In this document: piece by piece, positions 1 through 9,728 of the stretch
Layout of the letters: every line of letters begins with the position of its first letter
Numbering within the stretch: position 1 is the first letter of the stretch
Notes under the pieces: model-generated
Told to the model about the DNA's origin: nothing
The model's input: only the letters and a program-made list of their open reading frames with translations
Databases searched by the model: none
Position numbers and translations under genes: made by a program
Source: Nitrosomonadales bacterium
Lineage (GTDB): Bacteria > Pseudomonadota > Gammaproteobacteria > Burkholderiales > Gallionellaceae
DNA length: 54,183 bases
Assembly (NCBI GenBank): GCA_016197305.1
Contig: JACPVZ010000092.1
Coordinates: forward strand, 1-54,183
Reading direction: 5' to 3'

Positions 1-137
1 TGGCTCATTGTTGCGATCCTGTCGGCGCTATTCGCACTCTCGGCGTTATACAACGTCGCACAATACAAATATATTTCGATACTTCTCTGCCAGGCAGATT
101 AACCATTCCCTGTTAACGTCCACCACGTTAACAGCGC

Positions 138-1670
138 TCACTCTATCAGCGGGCGCGGGCGCGAGATACCGAATCCCTGCGCCAGGTCGATACCGATTTC
201 CTTCAGCTTCGCGATCGTTTCTTCGCTTTCCGCCAGCTCGGCGATCGTTTTGATGCCCATCTTTTTTGCCACGCCATTGATGGCCATGATCTTGGCGAGA
301 TCCACCGAGTTACGCAGCATGCCGAATACGATGCTGCCGTCGATCTTCAAAAAGTCCACCTGGAACCCCTGAATCAAGTCGAACAGGATTCGATCTCGAC
401 CGAAACCGCTGATCGCCACGCAACAGCCGCATTGGCTGACCCGCCGCGCAAATTCCGCGACGAGCAGCGCTCTTGATGCCAGTTCCGCGTTGGGAATTTC
501 AAAGCACAACACGGCGCCGCGCACCTGATGCTCGAGCAACGTCAATTGCAGGAATTCCGGGAACCCGGGATCGCCTATCGTCGCACTCGAAATATTGATG
601 AAGAACATCGAATGATCCTGCTTTCCATGCGCCGGATTCTGGTGTGAGGCCCACTCCGTGACGTGCCGGACTACCCACCTGTCCAAATGCTGCATCAGGC
701 CAAACTTTTCCGCCAGGGGAAAGAATGCGCCCGGCGGCATCATGCTTTCCTCTTCCTCCATCAGCCTGATCAGTATTTCATAGTGCTCGGCCTCGCCGGA
801 ACCGGCGCTCAGCGGCGTAATCAGCTGGCAGAACAGATGGAAGTTGCCGTTCTCGATGGCTGCCATGATTTGCTTCACATCCGTGCGTCCGGCGATCTGT
901 TCCGAGAAGGAATCGACATACATGTCCTGGACCGCATTGCCGTCCTGCACATGTACGGCCGTCTCGGTGCGGGTTTGTGCGTGCGGCGCAAGCTCGCCGG
1001 GCGGATGCACATCGCTGGGTGCAGTGATGTCATTGATCAGCATATGAAATCCGACGACCTTTCCGTTCTCGCCAAATTCGGGGATATGGGCAATGGACAA
1101 TCGGTAAAACGCCCCGTCCGGCATCTTCTGCGTCCGTTCATAATGCACGGGATGCCCATCCAAGGACTGCCGGACTGCGGTCGCGGTTTCCTGATAAATC
1201 CTGGCACCGAGCACTTCGCGCATATGCCGGCCATTGACCTGTTCAGGCCGAAGGCGCAATCCCTCAATGAATGCCCGGTTGCAATATTGGCAGCGCCCCT
1301 CGATGTCCACGAAGGCGACCATTGTCGGCAATGCTTCATCAATCAGATGCAGCCGCAGCTTACCGGCGGCATTCGCCTCTTCGGCCTTCTTGCGCAGCTG
1401 CGTTTCCCGTTCGAGTTTTTCCTTGAAGCCGCGCAATTGCGCGGTGCGGCGCATCGCGACCCACTCGGCGCGCGTCACACGCGTTGCCTCGGCGAGTATC
1501 GCGGCCACCAGTATCCCGTACAAGAAGGTGGTCCATTGCAGACCAAGCTGGGTAAAGTACATCGTAAAAACCAGCGCGGCCGCGGTCGCGACCACCGCAA
1601 ACGCCGAGATGAATGGCCGGACCACCGTGAATATCCTGCTTACCCGCAATTTGCATCCCTCCCGTGCCAT
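138..1670 (-). CDS. Membrane-anchored PAS-EAL domain protein (degenerate EAL)
   Basis: N-terminal hydrophobic helices (FISAFAVVATAAALVFTMYF, FLYGILVAAILA), PAS-like region (MVAFVDIEGRCQYCNRAFIEGL), C-terminal EAL-like fold (YEILIRL, FEIPNAELA, LKIDGSIV, QGFGISRP). Confidence 0.85.
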   Translation of the reverse strand: MAREGCKLRVSRIFTVVRPFISAFAVVATAAALVFTMYFTQLGLQWTTFLYGILVAAILAEATRVTRAEWVAMRRTAQLRGFKEKLERETQLRKKAEEANAAGKLRLHLIDEALPTMVAFVDIEGRCQYCNRAFIEGLRLRPEQVNGRHMREVLGARIYQETATAVRQSLDGHPVHYERTQKMPDGAFYRLSIAHIPEFGENGKVVGFHMLINDITAPSDVHPPGELAPHAQTRTETAVHVQDGNAVQDMYVDSFSEQIAGRTDVKQIMAAIENGNFHLFCQLITPLSAGSGEAEHYEILIRLMEEEESMMPPGAFFPLAEKFGLMQHLDRWVVRHVTEWASHQNPAHGKQDHSMFFINISSATIGDPGFPEFLQLTLLEHQVRGAVLCFEIPNAELASRALLVAEFARRVSQCGCCVAISGFGRDRILFDLIQGFQVDFLKIDGSIVFGMLRNSVDLAKIMAINGVAKKMGIKTIAELAESEETIAKLKEIGIDLAQGFGISRPRPLIE

Positions 1671-1743
1671 GCTGCAACAGTGACGCAGTCCCGATCGGCG
1701 TCATTGTAACCATGCAGGCCTGTTTAGTTTCAGAATTTTGACG

Positions 1744-1783
1744 CCATGGCAGCGCGCAAAAACCCATGGCAGCGCGCAAAAAA
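1744..1783. repeat. Tandem duplication, about 20-bp unit (CCATGGCAGCGCGCAAAAA x2)
   Basis: ccatggcagcgcgcaaaaa occurs twice in direct succession. Confidence 0.85.
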
Positions 1784-1813
1784 CAAAGGGCCGGCATCAC
1801 GTGCCAGCCCTTC
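1777..1813 (-). terminator. Rho-independent terminator of the cupredoxin gene
   Basis: Minus strand: AGGGCTGGCA-CGTGA-TGCCGGCCCT followed by TTGTTTTTT. Confidence 0.7.
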
Positions 1814-1858
1814 ACAGGTATCGAACTTACGGGTCATCCCCGCGGTTTCAGCTCCGCA

Positions 1859-2329
1859 TCACTTTCCTGATTTGCTGGAATTGACGATACGGATCTCTCC
1901 GCCCATGAATTTGTGGTTACGGCACACGTAATACACCACATCCGGGGTTTCGGCATTAGGCGTGAAGGTCACCACCCCCTTGTAGGTATAGTTGCCCTGC
2001 ACTCCGGCGGTCATCGCAGCCTTGCCCCAGCCCACCGGTTTGGCCGCGATATAGAAGTCATGCATGACCCCGGTATCGACATTGAAGGTGTAGGTCTTGC
2101 CCCTGACCAGCTCGAGCGTGCGGCCTTGCACACCGTTGATCGCGAACCCCATTGAATCGCCCTGTCCAAAATACGGATGGGTCTTGTCCTTGTTGACCGA
2201 CACGACGTTGAAGTCATATTTTTCCTGAGCGCCTGCATCGCCGCCATCCGCGGCCTGCACCTGCGCCACTCCGGCCAAAAACAGGATTGCCGCAAACAGT
2301 GCGCTACGGATGCTGAATGAATATTGCAT
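1859..2329 (-). CDS. Secreted cupredoxin-like copper protein
   Basis: Signal peptide (FAAILFLAGVAQVQA), His in GVMHDFYI and C-x2-H-x2-M in YYVCRNHKFMGG (type-1 copper ligand pattern); Shine-Dalgarno aaggag upstream. Confidence 0.8.
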   Translation of the reverse strand: MQYSFSIRSALFAAILFLAGVAQVQAADGGDAGAQEKYDFNVVSVNKDKTHPYFGQGDSMGFAINGVQGRTLELVRGKTYTFNVDTGVMHDFYIAAKPVGWGKAAMTAGVQGNYTYKGVVTFTPNAETPDVVYYVCRNHKFMGGEIRIVNSSKSGK

Positions 2330-2385
2330 GATCTACTCCTTAAAGATTTATTGGTATATGCGCCGCACTACAGTCGGCGCATTAT

Positions 2386-2592
2386 TCATGCAGACATCGG
2401 CGCTGACAAGTGCAGTCCGGCCTGCTGCCCCCCGGCCTGGAAATCAGCCGCAATCGCCACGCCCGGCACACACACCAGCTGATCGCCGCAATACATCAGC
2501 GGTAATCTTTCGCGCAGCCAGGGAGGGACATGCCGTTCCTGCAATAAGTTCCTCAGCGTGCGCGTCGCTCCGTGGGCATGCGGGCGCAGCAC
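2386..2592 (-). pseudogene. tilS: C-terminal part of TilS, separated from tilS by an in-frame TAG
   Basis: Same frame as 2593..3741, immediately after the TAG; LRPHAHGATRTLRNLLQERHVPPWLRERLPLMYCGDQLVCVPG matches the TilS C-terminal domain pattern. Confidence 0.8.
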
Positions 2593-3741
2593 CTATCCGC
2601 CGCGCCGCAGCCGCAGCGTCACCGGAGCCTGCTGTAGTTTTTCCAGACCAACACCCGCACCCTGCACCCGCTGGAAATTCAGGCGCGTGTTCAGCGCGGG
2701 CCAATCCAGCGCCTGCTCGCCTTGCCAGTCCAGTACCAGATCGCGGTCGAACTCCCCCAGCGCACGCAGTGCATAGGCTGCACCCCGGTATCGGCGTACT
2801 TGCCAGCCGCCATATTCGACACACACCTGCGCATCTTCGCAGGCATCGCACAGTTGTTGCAGCATATCGTGCAATTGCACCGCCTGAGGCATAGGCGCGC
2901 CCAGGCGGTGCAAAAAATAGCGCAACAGATTCCTCGCGCGAGCCAGGTTGAGCGTACGCAAGGCTGCAACCGCAAGCGCCTCACCCTGTATCGCCTGCGC
3001 CGCGTCCTGTTCGGCCAGTTCATCCAGCAGGCCGCCGGCCTCGGCAAAATGCTGTGCGCTGCGCCCCAGCGTGTCGCGATAGGCTGGGAATTTTTCTTCG
3101 AGCACCGGCAACACGCGATGGCGCAGGAAATTGCGCGGGTAGTTGTGGTCGGCGTTGCTTTCGTCCTCGATCCAGCGCAACTGATGGGCCGCGGCGTAAT
3201 CCAGCACCTGCTGGCGCGTGCAATCCAGCAGCGGCCGCAACAAGGCAGGCGAACCGCCGCGCCGGATCAGCAGCTGCATCGCGCTGGCACCGCGCACCCC
3301 TGCCCCGCGCAACAACTGCAACAGCACGGTTTCCGCCTGATCGTCTGCATGCTGCGCCAGCGCGACAAAATCGCACCTCTGTCTGGCAAATGCGGCATGA
3401 CGCAACTCGCGTGCCGCCGCCTCGATGCCGCGCGCGCGCAACGGTGCTATATCGACGTGTTCAACATGCATGGGGATGCCATGCCGGGCGCACAGCTCGC
3501 CACAGAAGAATGACCAGGCATCGGCGTTCGGGCTGATGCCGTGATGTATATGCAATGCGGAGAGTTGCCAGGAGAAGCGCGGCGCAAGCTGTTGAAGCAG
3601 ATGCAGCAACACGACCGAATCGACCCCGCCGCTCAGTCCTACCAGAATCGAGCAATGTGCCGGCAGCAGCGGTGCGATCCGTTCCGCTACCCGGGCGGAT
3701 AGCGGGCAATCAGCTGAGCTCGACTTCCTTGAACTTGCCAT
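2593..3741 (-). CDS. tilS: tRNA(Ile)-lysidine synthase, N-terminal and middle part
   Basis: PP-loop [62 protein letters not shown]. Confidence 0.92.
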   Translation of the reverse strand: MASSRKSSSADCPLSARVAERIAPLLPAHCSILVGLSGGVDSVVLLHLLQQLAPRFSWQLSALHIHHGISPNADAWSFFCGELCARHGIPMHVEHVDIAPLRARGIEAAARELRHAAFARQRCDFVALAQHADDQAETVLLQLLRGAGVRGASAMQLLIRRGGSPALLRPLLDCTRQQVLDYAAAHQLRWIEDESNADHNYPRNFLRHRVLPVLEEKFPAYRDTLGRSAQHFAEAGGLLDELAEQDAAQAIQGEALAVAALRTLNLARARNLLRYFLHRLGAPMPQAVQLHDMLQQLCDACEDAQVCVEYGGWQVRRYRGAAYALRALGEFDRDLVLDWQGEQALDWPALNTRLNFQRVQGAGVGLEKLQQAPVTLRLRRGG

Positions 3742-4678
3742 AACTCATCAGACGAGTGAAACGATCTTGCAGCAAGTCCGCGGTCGGCTTGTTCTGTACG
3801 GTTTTGAGCGCATCCTGCAGCGCCTTCTTGACTGCCTGCATGGTCGCGGGATAGTCGCGATGCGCGCCACCGAGCGGCTCGTTGACGATCTTGTCGACCA
3901 GGCCCAGCACCTTCAGGCGCGTCGCGGTGATGCCCAGCGTTTCGGCCGCATCCGAGGCCTTCTCCGCGCTTTTCCACAGGATGGAGGCACAACCTTCCGG
4001 CGAGATCACCGAATAAGTGCTGTATTGCATCATCAGCAACACGTCGCCGACCGCGATCGCCAATGCGCCACCGGAGCCGCCCTCGCCGATCACGGTACAG
4101 ATGATGGGCACGCGCAGCTCGGTCATCTCGTACAGGTTACGCCCGATCGCCTCGGACTGCCCGCGCTCCTCCGCGCCGACACCTGGGTAAGCGCCCGGCG
4201 TGTCGATGAAGGTCATGATCGGGATGCCGAACTTCTCCGCCAGGCGCATCAAGCGCATCGCCTTGCGATACCCTTCCGGACGCGGCATGCCGAAGTTTCG
4301 GACGATCTTCTCCTTGGTGTCGCGCCCCTTCTGGTGGCCGATCACCATCACGCTCTGGCCGTTGAACCTGGCCAATCCGCCCACGATCGCCTTGTCGTCG
4401 GCAAACGCGCGGTCGCCGTGCAACTCCTCGAAATCGGTGAACAGATGCTCGATGTAATCGAGCGTATAAGGACGCTGCGGATGACGTGAAACCTGCGATA
4501 TCTGCCAGGGCGTGAGCTTGGCGTAGATATCCTTGGTCAGCGCCTCGCTCTTCTTCGACAGACGCCCTATCTCATCGGCGATGTCCAGCGCGGAATCATC
4601 CTGTACGTAACGCAGCTGCTCGATCTTGTCTTCCAGTTCGGCGATCGAACTCTCGAAATCCAGAAATGATATTTTCAT
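3710..4678 (-). CDS. accA: Acetyl-CoA carboxylase carboxyltransferase subunit alpha
   Basis: Full-length Acc[65 protein letters not shown]. Confidence 0.97.
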   Translation of the reverse strand: MKISFLDFESSIAELEDKIEQLRYVQDDSALDIADEIGRLSKKSEALTKDIYAKLTPWQISQVSRHPQRPYTLDYIEHLFTDFEELHGDRAFADDKAIVGGLARFNGQSVMVIGHQKGRDTKEKIVRNFGMPRPEGYRKAMRLMRLAEKFGIPIMTFIDTPGAYPGVGAEERGQSEAIGRNLYEMTELRVPIICTVIGEGGSGGALAIAVGDVLLMMQYSTYSVISPEGCASILWKSAEKASDAAETLGITATRLKVLGLVDKIVNEPLGGAHRDYPATMQAVKKALQDALKTVQNKPTADLLQDRFTRLMSYGKFKEVELS

Positions 4679-4811
4679 GTTTGGCCCTTACTGATATGAC
4701 TGCTGGCTGGCGCTGGCGAACAGCCAGCCGGGCAGGCGTCCTGTGCCCCGACAAACAAGCTTTCCAGCCATTGCGGACAAGTCATTGGTTATAAAAATCG
4801 GCGCGATGATA

Positions 4812-6050
4812 CTACAAAGCGAAGAATCGTTTGATGGTTGCCAATATTTCGTTGTGCTGGTGGTGGATCGCCTTATCCAGCGCGGCCTCGTCCAGGTTCT
4901 GCAACGCACTGTCCAGCTGCGCGCGCCGGGTCACCAGCACGTGGGAAACTTCGTCGGCGATACCGGGACGCGCCAGCAATATCTCCTCGAATGCTTCCTT
5001 GTCGAGGCGGTAGCACTCCACGTCGGTCTTCGCGATCACCGATGCCACCCGCGGCGCGCCGGTCATCAGGCTCATTTCGCCGAAGAAATTGCCTTTACCC
5101 AGCACATTCAGGATGCGTTTCTCGCCATTCCCCCCTTCCAGATAGACCTCGGCCTCGCCATTGATGATGATGAACAGCCAGTGCTGCGCGGGCGTGCCCT
5201 GCTTGGCGATCACGTTACCCTTGGCAAACGGCGCATATTTCAGGCGTTCGGCGAGCTTGCGCAGCTCATCGTCGGTCATCTGGGCGAACAATTCCACGCG
5301 CTTGAGGGTCTTGATGCGCAGCAGCAGTTCGCGCTGATACACCGTCTCCTCGTATTTCTCGTTTTCCTTGATGAAGTGGACGTTCTGCTCCTCTACGGTC
5401 AGCTTGATCCCGGCACGCTCCAGTGCGGTATAGACATGCCAGCGTATCGCCGCATCGGTCGGATCGTCCGCCATCAGGTCGGTCAGCCAGTAACGCAACG
5501 CATAGCGCGCGCAGCCCTTGTCCATCTCCATCAACACGCAACTGGGCGGAGGAGTCTTCGCCACATTGTTGATCTCCGCCTGCAATATGGCGTTTTCCAC
5601 CGCGCTGACCACCCGGGTCGGCGTGGTGCCCAGGCCGACGTTGAACCACACCCAGCGCCGCCACTGCACCGGCTGGTCGGTGCGCCGCCCCAGCACCAGG
5701 AACTTGTTCTTCATCAACTGGCTGTTGGGAAACACCACCGTCTCCCAGTTTCGCGTCTCCACCAGCGTGGAGCGCCAGCGGATATCCACCACCTTGCCGG
5801 CGATGTCGTCCACCTTGATCCAGTCGCCGATCTGTATCGAGTTGTCCAGTTGCAGCGCCAGACCGCCGAGGATGTTGCCCAGCGTGTCCTGCATCGCGAA
5901 TGCCACTACCGCTGTGATCATCGCCGACGTCGCGACGATGCTGCCCAGGTCCAGCCCGGCATAACGCAACCTCACCAACCCCCATGCGATATAGCCGATG
6001 ATCACGAAAAGGTCTTCGGCGATGCGCGGCGGCTTGATGCTCCTTAACAT
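4812..6050 (-). CDS. MscS-type channel protein with C-terminal cyclic-nucleotide-binding domain
   Basis: MscS core (AFAMQDTLGNILGGLALQLDNSIQIGDWIKV, NWETVVFPNSQLM) and cNMP-binding domain (GTPAQHWLFIIINGEAEVYLE, FFGEMSLMTGAPRVASVIA). N-terminus appears short. Confidence 0.85.
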   Translation of the reverse strand: MLRSIKPPRIAEDLFVIIGYIAWGLVRLRYAGLDLGSIVATSAMITAVVAFAMQDTLGNILGGLALQLDNSIQIGDWIKVDDIAGKVVDIRWRSTLVETRNWETVVFPNSQLMKNKFLVLGRRTDQPVQWRRWVWFNVGLGTTPTRVVSAVENAILQAEINNVAKTPPPSCVLMEMDKGCARYALRYWLTDLMADDPTDAAIRWHVYTALERAGIKLTVEEQNVHFIKENEKYEETVYQRELLLRIKTLKRVELFAQMTDDELRKLAERLKYAPFAKGNVIAKQGTPAQHWLFIIINGEAEVYLEGGNGEKRILNVLGKGNFFGEMSLMTGAPRVASVIAKTDVECYRLDKEAFEEILLARPGIADEVSHVLVTRRAQLDSALQNLDEAALDKAIHHQHNEILATIKRFFAL

Positions 6051-6083
6051 ACGGTGTAGATGGAAATCAGTGCAGTCGGCATT

Positions 6084-7103
6084 TTACACCACCGAGTATT
6101 CGGCCAGCGTTTTGCTGCGCCTCCAGAACGCCCAGGTGTCGCCGCGCGTCAGGCTCACGCGGCGGATGCCGTCTCCGCTCAACACCTCGATCTGCATCTG
6201 CTCGATGTCCCCGCTGCGCAACGCCTGCCACAGCGGCACCGCATAGCCTGATTCAAAGCGCTGCAAGGCCGCACGCCAGGCTTCCAGATCACCGGCCTGC
6301 AACGCCCGGCGCAAAGCCGCCCACACCAGCAATTGCCGATCGCAGCCCGATTCAGGCCGCCACCGCTCAGGCCAGGCGGAACAGGAAATACCTGCCGAGG
6401 CTGCAAACATCCTGGCCAGCAATTCGTCGGTAGCCACACAATCGCAGGACGGCGCGACGCCATCGCCTGCCGCCCCGCCCCCCCACAGCCACAGGCTGTT
6501 GACCGGCAATGCCCCGCGCGCCTCGCGGGCGTCGTTCAACGGATGCGAAAACAGCAGCATCTGGATCTCGTTGAATATCTGGTGCCAGCGTGACGCATCC
6601 GTCCCGCCGGGCAACATGCCGCGGATATTGCGCCCGTTCGCCTGTGACAGTGGCACGCAGGAGATGTCCGGCAGGCGTTCCAGCGCCAGATACCAGCGCA
6701 GCGGGTGCGGCGCATGGAACGTCATCCCCTGCCCGGAAAAATATTCGTTCAGGCTGCGACAGAATTGCGCGGCCTCGTCGCCGTCGATGTCATCGCAGTC
6801 CAGCAACAGCATCTGGTCGCGCTGCAGGCGCAGGTGCGCCGGCGTGGCACACAACCATGCCCCCGCCTGCTGTTGCAGCAGACCATCGAATGCCGCGGCG
6901 AGCGGCGCGACCGGTGCATCGCCCCGATGGCGCACGCCGAACAGCTCGCACAGACAGTTTTCCAGTGGCGCCGCTTCCAGCATTTCGCTGTGTCCGCGCG
7001 CCAGCAGCTTGCGCAATGCCGGCAAATGCAGATCGGCACAGACCTCGGCGGCAAAGTCTTTGGGCAGGAATAAATCAGGGATGATCAAGTGAACGCTTTT
7101 CAT
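6084..7103 (-). CDS. Conserved betaproteobacterial hypothetical protein (RpfE/phosphoglycerate-mutase-like family)
   Basis: MKSVHLIIPDLFLPKDF..; position next to lolC. Confidence 0.6.
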   Translation of the reverse strand: MKSVHLIIPDLFLPKDFAAEVCADLHLPALRKLLARGHSEMLEAAPLENCLCELFGVRHRGDAPVAPLAAAFDGLLQQQAGAWLCATPAHLRLQRDQMLLLDCDDIDGDEAAQFCRSLNEYFSGQGMTFHAPHPLRWYLALERLPDISCVPLSQANGRNIRGMLPGGTDASRWHQIFNEIQMLLFSHPLNDAREARGALPVNSLWLWGGGAAGDGVAPSCDCVATDELLARMFAASAGISCSAWPERWRPESGCDRQLLVWAALRRALQAGDLEAWRAALQRFESGYAVPLWQALRSGDIEQMQIEVLSGDGIRRVSLTRGDTWAFWRRSKTLAEYSVV

Positions 7104-7185
7104 GCCTGCGAGTTTACCACCTCGCTGTCATCGCCCGCGCGCTTGTGGCACACTAGCGCCCGTTCCATTTCCTGACCGGCTTATC

Positions 7186-8430
7186 TTGCAACCCTACGAA
7201 TTATTCATCGGCCTGCGCTATACCCGTGCCAAACGGCGCAACCACTTCATCTCGTTCATCTCGCTGATCTCGATGCTGGGCATGGCGCTCGGCGTGCTGG
7301 CGCTGATCGTGGTGCTGTCGGTGATGAACGGCTTCCAGAAGGAAATCCGCGCGCGCATGCTGGGCGCCTCGCCGCATCTGGAAGTGGTCGCCGACGGCGG
7401 CCGCATCAACGAATGGCAGCCGGTGCTGGAACAAGTGGCAAAACACCCGCAAGTTGCCGCCGCCGCGCCCTATGTCGCCGGACAGGGCATGCTGTCGTTC
7501 GGGCAAAGCGTGCAGGGCGTGATGGTGCGCGGCATAGATCCGGCGCGCGAATCCTCAATCACCGATCTGGCCAGCAAATTCAAGCTCGGCAGCCTGGACC
7601 AGCTGCACGCCGGTGAATTCGGCATCGTGCTGGGCTCAGACCTGGCGCGCACGCTGGGCGTGCGCATCAACGAGAAGGTGATGCTAATCGCCCCGCAGGG
7701 TGCTATCACGCCGGCCGGCATGATGCCGCGCCTCAAGCAATTCCGTGTGGTCGGCATCTTCGAGATCGGCATGGCGCCCTACGACAACAGCCTCGCGCTG
7801 ATCCACCTCGGCGATGCGCAGAAGCTGTTCCAGCTCGACAGCGCGGTAACCGGCATCAGCACCAAACTGCGCAACCTCGACCGCGCGCCCTTGACTGCCG
7901 CGGAATTGCAGCGGCAACTTCCGTCCGAGCTGTACGCCAACGACTGGACGCACCAGAACAGCAACTATTTCCGCGCGGTGCAGATGGAAAAGAAGATGAT
8001 GTTCATCATCCTGTCGCTGATCGTCGCGGTGGCCGCGTTCAACATCGTCTCCACGCTGGTGATGGCGGTCACCGACAAGCAGGCCGACATCGCGATCCTG
8101 CGCACGCTGGGTGCCTCGCCGCGCAGCATCATGAAAATCTTCATCGTGCAGGGCGTGGTGATCGGCCTGGTCGGCACGCTGCTGGGCAGCATAGGTGGCA
8201 TCCTGCTGGCACTCAACCTGAACGTCGTCGTGCCGTTCATCGAACACCTGTTCGGCGTGCAGTTCCTCGCCAAGGACGTGTATTACATCAGCGAACTGCC
8301 TTCCGACCTGCGCTATCCGGAAGTGATGCTGGTGGCCGGGCTGTCGTTCCTGATCAGCCTGCTGGCCACTTTGTACCCCAGCTACCGGGCGTCCAAGACC
8401 CAACCGGCGGAGGCGTTGCGTTATGAATAA
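7186..8430 (+). CDS. lolC: Lipoprotein-releasing ABC transporter permease LolC/E
   Basis: [48 protein letters not shown]-terminal [22 protein letters not shown] start at 7186 preferred over the longer ORF start at 7102. Confidence 0.93.
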   Translation: MQPYELFIGLRYTRAKRRNHFISFISLISMLGMALGVLALIVVLSVMNGFQKEIRARMLGASPHLEVVADGGRINEWQPVLEQVAKHPQVAAAAPYVAGQGMLSFGQSVQGVMVRGIDPARESSITDLASKFKLGSLDQLHAGEFGIVLGSDLARTLGVRINEKVMLIAPQGAITPAGMMPRLKQFRVVGIFEIGMAPYDNSLALIHLGDAQKLFQLDSAVTGISTKLRNLDRAPLTAAELQRQLPSELYANDWTHQNSNYFRAVQMEKKMMFIILSLIVAVAAFNIVSTLVMAVTDKQADIAILRTLGASPRSIMKIFIVQGVVIGLVGTLLGSIGGILLALNLNVVVPFIEHLFGVQFLAKDVYYISELPSDLRYPEVMLVAGLSFLISLLATLYPSYRASKTQPAEALRYE

Positions 8431-9103
8431 CGCCATCATTTCCTGCAGCGATTTAACCAAGACCTTCGTGATCGGCAAGGAGGATGTACCGGTGCTCAAG
8501 GGCATCGACCTGGAAGTACAGCGCGGCGAGCGCATCGCGATCGTCGGTGCCTCCGGTTCCGGCAAGAGCACGCTGCTGCATCTGCTCGGCGGACTGGATA
8601 ACGTCAGCGGCGGCAGCGTGCAGATCCTCGGCCAGCAACTGACCCAGCTGAACGAGACCCAGCGCGGCGAGTTGCGCAATCGCTCGCTGGGTTTCGTTTA
8701 CCAGTTCCATCATCTTCTTCCGGAATTCAGCGCACTGGAAAACGTCGCGATGCCGCTGCTGATACGCGGCATGAAGAAACACGACGCCCATCCGCGCGCC
8801 GCCGCGATGCTGGAACAGGTAGGACTGGCCCATCGCCTGAACCACCATCCCGCCGAGCTCTCCGGCGGCGAACGTCAGCGCGTCGCGGTGGCGCGCGCGC
8901 TGGTCACCGAGCCGGCCTGCGTGCTGGCCGACGAACCGACCGGAAACCTGGACCGCAACAGCGCGACGGCCTTGTTCGACCTAATGCAGCAACTCAACGA
9001 ACAGCTGCACACCAGCTTCATCGTCGTCACCCACGACCTGGAACTGGCCGGACGGATGCAACGCCGCTTGCGGCTGGTGGACGGGGTGTTGCTGGCGACG
9101 TAA
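8423..9103 (+). CDS. lolD: Lipoprotein-releasing ABC transporter ATP-binding protein
   Basis: Walker [44 protein letters not shown]; overlaps lolC. Confidence 0.96.
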   Translation: MNNAIISCSDLTKTFVIGKEDVPVLKGIDLEVQRGERIAIVGASGSGKSTLLHLLGGLDNVSGGSVQILGQQLTQLNETQRGELRNRSLGFVYQFHHLLPEFSALENVAMPLLIRGMKKHDAHPRAAAMLEQVGLAHRLNHHPAELSGGERQRVAVARALVTEPACVLADEPTGNLDRNSATALFDLMQQLNEQLHTSFIVVTHDLELAGRMQRRLRLVDGVLLAT

Positions 9104-9158
9104 CGCGCCGCCCAACGGCTTCTGGATCCGAGCAAACTCCGCTTTAGATTCGTTCCGT

Positions 9159-9701
9159 TCATTTAGCCTGGCGACGCTTCCTGGCACGCCACTGCGCAAC
9201 GACCGCGACACGCCATGCGACACGCACCGCGATATATCCTGTAATCGCGAAAATCACGCCCAGCAACGGCAAGCCGATCAGGAACGGCTTGCCCAGCACA
9301 GCCAGCCATGCCAGCAATTCATCCGTCCAGTTATGCCAATGCATCTCGGGAAAATCAAAACTGCCTGAGCCCACCCCGTTCTGCGCCCCAATAACCCACA
9401 CGCCCAGCCCATAAGCCAGTGCATACAGCGGCACGATGCTCAGTGGATTGCTGTACAGGGTTGTAATCACCGCCACCGGCAGGTTCACGCGCAACAGCAC
9501 CGCGCACAATGCGGCCACCAGCATCTGCAACGGGCCGGGAATCAGGCCACAGAACAGGCCGACTGCGATACCGCCCGCCACCGAACGGCGATGCAGATGC
9601 CACAGATTGTGATGATGCAAACGATGCCCGAACGGCTTCAGCCAGCGGTTCTGCAGCACCGAGGCGTGATCGGGCAGATGCTTGCGGAGTATTTTGCGCA
9701 T
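9159..9701 (-). CDS. DUF2062 family membrane protein
   Basis: HNLWHLHRRSVAGGIAVGLFCGLIPGPLQMLVAALCAVLLRVNLPVAVITTLYSNPLS. Confidence 0.85.
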   Translation of the reverse strand: MRKILRKHLPDHASVLQNRWLKPFGHRLHHHNLWHLHRRSVAGGIAVGLFCGLIPGPLQMLVAALCAVLLRVNLPVAVITTLYSNPLSIVPLYALAYGLGVWVIGAQNGVGSGSFDFPEMHWHNWTDELLAWLAVLGKPFLIGLPLLGVIFAITGYIAVRVAWRVAVVAQWRARKRRQAK

Positions 9702-9728
9702 GACGGCATTCTAGCCGCACGCTAAGCT

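Noticed and set aside
4743-6047. Long plus-strand ORF (434 aa) opposite the MscS-cNMP gene
   Set aside because: Antisense shadow ORF of a GC-rich gene; composition rich in His/Arg/Gln with no recognisable domain.
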